From IMG/VR virus record IMGVR_UViG_3300027733_000132, positions 1 through 33,896 of that record: a stretch of 33,896 nt of DNA; one strand, written 5' to 3'. This DNA comes from a virus. This document shows positions 33,003 through 33,896 of the stretch, in pieces. The notes below the pieces were generated by a model. It was not told the DNA's origin and searched no databases. It saw only the letters and a list, made by a program, of their open reading frames with translations. Within the stretch, counting starts at the first letter, position 1, and the number at the start of each line of letters is the position of its first letter. Both the position numbers and the translations under genes were made by a program.

Positions 33003-33896
33003 ATGAAGAATCTTAAAAATAGGATTGAAGTAATTGAAGAAGATTTACAAAAAAAAGAAGTTAAAAGACAACAAGAACAAAAAGTACAAAAAGTTGTCGC
33101 AGAAGCCAAAAACATTAAGATAGAAAAATTACCCTATTCTTATGCAGCACTAAAACAATTTATTGACCCCGAAACCATGAGTGTTCATTACAACAAACAC
33201 TACAAAGGTTATGTTGATAAATTAAACGGAGCATTAAAAGATGATGAGGATTTAACCTTAGAAGAAATTGTTAAAACAATTGAAAGTTTCAACAAGTTCA
33301 TCAGAAACAATGCGGGTGGAGCTTATAACCACCAATTGTTTTGGAAAATGTTGACACCCAAAACAACAAAACCAGGTCCAATCACACTTAAAAAAATTAA
33401 TCAAAGTTTTTCATCATTGGCCGACTTTAAAAAGAAATTTGAAGGTCAATCAAAAGATAGATTTGGTTCAGGATGGTGTTGGTTAGTCCTTACAAAAAGA
33501 GGAACCTTAAAAATTATGACAACCCCCAACCAAGACAACCCTCTTATGGATGTTGTTGACCAAGGTGGTTTTCCAATTTTAGGTTTGGATTTATGGGAAC
33601 ACGCATATTATCTGAAATATAGAAATAGAAAAGACGAATACATAAAAAACTTTTGGAGAGTTGTTAATTGGGACTACGTAGAATCAGAACTTTCAAGAAA
33701 GTTAGATAAAACCGTTAAAGAATCTACAACCGCCAAAGAATTTTTAACCGAAGCGGTTAAGAGTGAACCGTGTTCAACCCAAGATAAGATGGCATCAAAG
33801 TTATTGTTTAATACAAACAGAGATGTTCTTAATCTTTACAAAAACGCTATCATGCAAATTTTGAAAGATACATTTGCCGATAGATACTACAACAAA
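33003..33896 (+). CDS. Mn-type superoxide dismutase domain with N- and C-terminal extensions (3' end outside window)
   Basis: The frame is open for 298 codons from ATG 33003 to the window edge. Residues about 43-232 follow E. coli Mn-SOD closely. Ligands are H62 (VHYNKHY), H110 (NAGGAYNHQLFW), D196 and H200 (LDLWEHAYYLKYRNR). The gateway tyrosine is Y70. Gly106 with Gln177 in NQDNPL is the Mn-type second-sphere arrangement. FGSGWCWLV and FWRVVNWDYV are also conserved. It should convert superoxide to oxygen and peroxide. The first 42 residues are a highly charged coiled-coil-like helix (VIEEDLQKKEVKRQQEQKVQ) with no signal peptide. At least 65 extra residues follow the domain (ESTTAKEFLTEAVKSEPC, KLLFNTNRDVLNLYKNAI). 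Extended ends suggest attachment to another protein or the virion (inference). It lies 50 nt after the SNF2 gene on the same strand. Confidence 0.9.
   Translation, partial: MKNLKNRIEVIEEDLQKKEVKRQQEQKVQKVVAEAKNIKIEKLPYSYAALKQFIDPETMSVHYNKHYKGYVDKLNGALKDDEDLTLEEIVKTIESFNKFIRNNAGGAYNHQLFWKMLTPKTTKPGPITLKKINQSFSSLADFKKKFEGQSKDRFGSGWCWLVLTKRGTLKIMTTPNQDNPLMDVVDQGGFPILGLDLWEHAYYLKYRNRKDEYIKNFWRVVNWDYVESELSRKLDKTVKESTTAKEFLTEAVKSEPCSTQDKMASKLLFNTNRDVLNLYKNAIMQILKDTFADRYYNK

Noticed and set aside
33003-33896. Host chromosomal superoxide dismutase, i.e. the right end being bacterial DNA
   Set aside because: The unusual extensions, the same TATTTAT element and similar base composition to the phage genes argue for a phage gene, though the sequence beyond the edge was not available.
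1-33896. tRNA genes, CRISPR arrays, insertion sequences, integrase or attachment sites
   Set aside because: I saw no cloverleaf-like segments in the short gaps, no repeat-spacer arrays and no transposase or integrase motifs. tRNA detection by eye is imperfect, but the gaps are nearly all under 130 nt.

Overview
The window is a contiguous piece of a T4-like contractile-tailed phage genome (myovirus). Every gene from the left edge to about 31.1 kb lies on the minus strand except one tiny gene at 29.4 kb. The last 2.7 kb holds two divergent plus-strand genes. Recognisable T4-type proteins are gp6, gp25, gp53, a hub-like protein, gp18 sheath, gp19 tube, a gp26-like chaperone, a tape measure and a gp15-like protein. 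There is also a T4-style replication set: ssDNA-binding protein, UvsX/RecA, 5'-3' exonuclease and DnaB/gp41 helicase. The DNA is AT-rich, and most starts have A/T-rich leaders without a Shine-Dalgarno sequence. Together with a DUF5522-like protein and an OmpA-type domain, this suggests a Bacteroidota host. That host call is an inference.

Layout in the minus-strand transcription direction, from the right: a neck-like protein (30628-31143) and a tail completion protein (29585-30628); sheath (26147-29317); HAD phosphatase-like protein (25304-26140); tail tube (24714-25202) followed by a terminator hairpin; gp26-like chaperone (23885-24634) with an overlapping +1-frame extension (23746-23931); tape measure (21876-23726); a 1619-residue baseplate protein carrying an OmpA-like peptidoglycan-binding domain; gp53; a 2178-residue hub-like protein; two small proteins and a terminator (9155-9179). 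Next comes replication: SSB, UvsX, exonuclease, unknown 149 aa, DnaB helicase, class II ribonucleotide reductase, cysteine-rich small protein. Then baseplate again: gp25 and gp6, which runs off the left edge. The replication block is therefore embedded between two halves of the baseplate region.

On the plus strand are a small ribbon-helix-helix-like gene (29435-29590), a SNF2-family helicase (31183-32952) with a non-ATG start, and an incomplete gene at the right edge encoding a complete Mn-type superoxide dismutase domain with extra segments at both ends.

Four observations stand out. First, a likely +1 programmed frameshift (UUU-UUU-C) joins the tail chaperone to its extension, in the position of lambda G/GT. 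Second, a TATTTAT element sits in sense orientation just upstream of ten genes and is a candidate phage promoter or leader element. Third, a phage-encoded superoxide dismutase carries fused extensions. Fourth, an OmpA-like domain is embedded in a baseplate protein. No tRNA genes, CRISPR arrays or insertion sequences were seen, and no stretch over 300 bases lacks a gene.
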